This document shows, piece by piece, positions 62,035 through 64,000 of a stretch of DNA of 64,000 nt (positions are counted from its first letter, which is position 1; each line of letters opens with the position of its first letter). This DNA is from Sphingobium sp. (GTDB taxonomy: Bacteria > Pseudomonadota > Alphaproteobacteria > Sphingomonadales > Sphingomonadaceae): assembly GCA_020446425.1 (NCBI GenBank), contig JAGRES010000035.1, positions 27,501 to 91,500 of the forward strand, given 5' to 3'. Position numbers and translations under genes: made by a program. The notes under the pieces were generated by a model. The model did no database searches and had not been told where the DNA came from. It worked only from the letters and a program-made list of their open reading frames with translations.

Positions 62035-63002
62035 TATATCTGCATTCCCTTGATTGGCGTTACGACCGATCCGTGGCGGCGGCCCAGCCAGAGTTTGATC
62101 GTCAGCTCTCCACCGGGCAGTGTCTCTGTCTTTTCCATTTCCAGCCCCGCGGCCCTGAACCATTCTCCCATTTGTTCGTCCGAAAAGCCCAGGCGCTCAT
62201 GCTGGTCGCGCGTGCGGAGCTCTTCATAGTCATGCGGCGCGAAATCCACGATCAGCAAGCGGCCATTTTGCCCTAGAACGCGTCCGGCTTCGGCAATGGC
62301 GCGTTCCGGAGTCGGGCTGTAGTGCAGTATCTGATGCGCTGTAACCAGGTCGATGACGCCGTCATTAACCGGTAGTTCGCAGAAATCCCCTAGGATGAGG
62401 TTAAATTTGTCGCCGCCGGTGGCGGGCAGCTTGGCACGCGCCATGCGCAACATGTCGGGGCTGCGGTCTATGGCATGTACCGATTGCGCGTCCTGGCCGA
62501 ACAGCTCGATCATCCTGCCGGTGCCCGTCCCCAGATCGAGCAGCGTGTCGAATGCTTCATCGCCGAGCAGCGCGGCCATTGCCCGTTCCACTGCGCCTTC
62601 TGATATGTGGAGCGAGCGGACGGCGTCCCACTCCTCTGCAATCTGGGCAAAATATTCATTGGCGGCATGTTGCCGGTCGGCCCGTATCGCATTCAGCCGC
62701 GCCAGATCGGCCTGAAACCATAATTGCTCGCTATCTGCCGGTTCCACCTGATCGAGCAGTGCCTGGAGCTTCCGGCTGGCGCTGTTGCTCGCTGCCCGCA
62801 GGAAAACCCAATTGCCCTCCTTGCGCCGGTCTATCAGGCCGGCCTCGACCAGTATTTTGACATGGCGTGAGACGCGCGGCTGGCTTTGTGCAACCGCCTG
62901 CGCCATCTCTCCAACCGATAATTCCATTGCGCGCAGCAAGCGCATGATGCGCATGCGCGTCGGATCTGCCAATGCACGGAAAATGGCCAAAAGCTCGGTC
63001 AT
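62034..63002 (-). CDS. sahR: ArsR-family regulator with methyltransferase domain, SahR-like
   Basis: 322 residues. Residues 1-95 are ArsR winged helix (LADPTRMRIMRLLRAMELSVGEMAQAVAQSQPRVSRHVKILVEAGLIDRRKEGNWVFLR); residues 145-250 are a SAM-binding fold (LLDLGTGTGRMIELF, IDRSPDMLRMARAKLPA). SahR proteins sense S-adenosylhomocysteine and repress methionine-cycle genes. A 20-bp palindrome precedes it. First gene of the sahR-metF-metH operon. Confidence 0.9.
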   Translation of the reverse strand: MTELLAIFRALADPTRMRIMRLLRAMELSVGEMAQAVAQSQPRVSRHVKILVEAGLIDRRKEGNWVFLRAASNSASRKLQALLDQVEPADSEQLWFQADLARLNAIRADRQHAANEYFAQIAEEWDAVRSLHISEGAVERAMAALLGDEAFDTLLDLGTGTGRMIELFGQDAQSVHAIDRSPDMLRMARAKLPATGGDKFNLILGDFCELPVNDGVIDLVTAHQILHYSPTPERAIAEAGRVLGQNGRLLIVDFAPHDYEELRTRDQHERLGFSDEQMGEWFRAAGLEMEKTETLPGGELTIKLWLGRRHGSVVTPIKGMQI

Positions 63003-63011
63003 GGACGCTCT

Positions 63012-63031
63012 ATATAAAGAATTCTTTATAT
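63012..63031. promoter_or_regulatory. 20-bp perfect palindrome, putative SahR operator
   Basis: ATATAAAGAATTCTTTATAT is perfectly self-complementary and ends 10 nt from the sahR start codon. The same ATAAAGA/TCTTTAT arms are upstream of metK. It would control the whole sahR-metF-metH operon. Confidence 0.75.
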
Positions 63032-63230
63032 TGGTCAACAGTATTGAAAAATTGTGCGAAATATCCTTTAGTTTCAGAAATTTAACTGCCCGCATGTCGG
63101 ATTGATCAAAATCATGCGCTTGCGTTAACTTCTGCAACGCATTAGAAGTTGCGCCTGCAGGCTCAATGGGGGTGAGCTTTTCTCCGAGAGAGGCCTGCGT
63201 CGGTTTTATCTCAGAGAAGGGGGTTTGCCC

Positions 63231-63443
63231 ATGAAGAAAACCATCGCACTTTCGCTTGCTGTTGCAGCGTCGCTTGGCCTGAGCGCTTGCTCCAAGGAAG
63301 AAGCGGCCAGCAATGTTGACGCCATGGAAAATGCTGCTGACAACGCTATGGATGCAGCTGAAAACACCATGGACGAAGCCATGAACAGCGCCGAAAACGC
63401 TGCTGACGAGGTTTCCAACGCTGTTGACAACGTTACCGAGTAA
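63231..63443 (+). CDS. small acidic alanine-rich lipoprotein
   Basis: 70 residues. A signal peptide with lipobox (LGLSAC) then a repeating Ala-Glu-Asn/Asp helix (NVDAMENAADNAMDAAENTMDEAMNSAENAADEVSNAVDNV) likely coiled coil. Common in sphingomonads, function unknown. A terminator follows. Confidence 0.75.
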   Translation: MKKTIALSLAVAASLGLSACSKEEAASNVDAMENAADNAMDAAENTMDEAMNSAENAADEVSNAVDNVTE

Positions 63444-63482
63444 GCAAAACAGCTTTCACATAACAATGTTATGATGTGTTAT

Positions 63483-63511
63483 AAGGGCGCGGCGTTGGCT
63501 GCGCCCTTTTG
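63483..63511 (+). terminator. terminator after acidic lipoprotein gene
   Basis: AAGGGCGC and GCGCCCTT stem with 10-nt loop followed by TT. Confidence 0.8.
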
Positions 63512-63526
63512 CTATTGGAAACAGGT

Positions 63527-63706
63527 TTGACGATTATCCGGAAATATTTCCCGCTATTATTTTGCCTGCTGGCGGCTTGTGGCTCGTCGGATCAGAGTGA
63601 GGGCGTGGGCGGCATATCGGCGAGTGAGGCGCAGGCCCTCAATGAAGCCGCCGAGATACTCGATCAGCGATACGAAGACAGTCAGGCTGCACTTAACGCC
63701 TCATAG
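63527..63706 (+). CDS. short putative lipoprotein
   Basis: 59 residues from a TTG start. A hydrophobic signal with lipobox LLAAC (IIRKYFPLLFCLLAACGSSD), then acidic helical tail. It overlaps the tail of the preceding terminator, so its expression is uncertain. Family not recognised. Confidence 0.5.
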   Translation: MTIIRKYFPLLFCLLAACGSSDQSEGVGGISASEAQALNEAAEILDQRYEDSQAALNAS

Positions 63707-63814
63707 CGCTGACGTTCTTTGTCCTCACAATGCATGAAAAACAGGCTGGCGCCGACTGGGCTGCCGTTTTTTTAGGCAGTCTAAGCGCTTTATCCCATCC
63801 CAGAGTCGTGTTAA

Positions 63815-64000
<186 letters not shown>

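Overview
The window looks like chromosomal DNA of a Sphingomonadales alphaproteobacterium (Sphingomonas/Sphingopyxis-like). This rests on GC-rich coding sequence, the rpsT-dnaA and rpmH-rnpA-yidD-yidC-engB blocks, a MetH split into two proteins, a gene-transfer-agent (GTA) type head-tail cluster, and palindromic repeats of the GTTCG...CGAAC and CCCTCTCCCCCACCC types. No species can be named, and I see no rRNA, tRNA or CRISPR array.

Positions 1-8.7 kb are accessory. They hold a MarR regulator with a four-Cys tail, a nitric-oxide response module (group III truncated globin, small membrane protein, methyltransferase, NnrS, Nfu-type Fe-S protein, second membrane protein, NsrR/Rrf2 regulator), about 0.8 kb of non-coding or decayed DNA, and two tandem tyrosine integrases pointing away from the 3' end of trmB. 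A long operator-like palindrome sits midway between the divergent globin and nnrS genes.

Positions 8.7-16.5 kb are core: trmB, metK, lnt, a DedA/YqaA membrane protein, a MASE1-type diguanylate cyclase and a hexapeptide acetyltransferase.

Positions 16.7-32.9 kb hold a GTA-like cluster, all on + except one gene: small and large terminase, a LuxR-type regulator, portal, small membrane protein, prohead protease, capsid, connector genes, tail terminator, tail tube, two tail chaperones, short tape measure, a giant distal-tail protein fused to a TIM-barrel-like domain, hub, NlpC/P60 peptidase, a central tail protein and a DUF2793 protein. A reverse-strand secreted-protein gene and five palindromic repeats sit in or between these genes. 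Two palindromes precede the portal gene directly after luxR, which suggests an internal regulated promoter.

Positions 33-57 kb are core: OmpA, SodC, BI-1-like protein, PPP phosphatase, glycosyltransferase, rpsT, dnaA, a STAS-like protein, a DUF4136 lipoprotein, trpS, murJ, secB, a Tim44-domain protein, mltA, an Smr protein, a GGDEF-EAL protein, dapE, apt with an MTA/SAH nucleosidase-like gene, GST, and engB-yidC-yidD-rnpA-rpmH. The only canonical start for rnpA is 7 nt upstream of rpmH, so rpmH would be wholly nested in rnpA.

Positions 57-64 kb hold the methionine-cycle operon sahR-metF-metH(N)-metH(C), headed by a perfect 20-bp palindrome whose arms recur upstream of metK, then two small lipoproteins and the start of a PII gene behind a sigma-54 promoter. 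MetK, MetF/MetH, the MTA/SAH nucleosidase-like protein and Apt together cover much of the SAM, SAH and adenine cycle.
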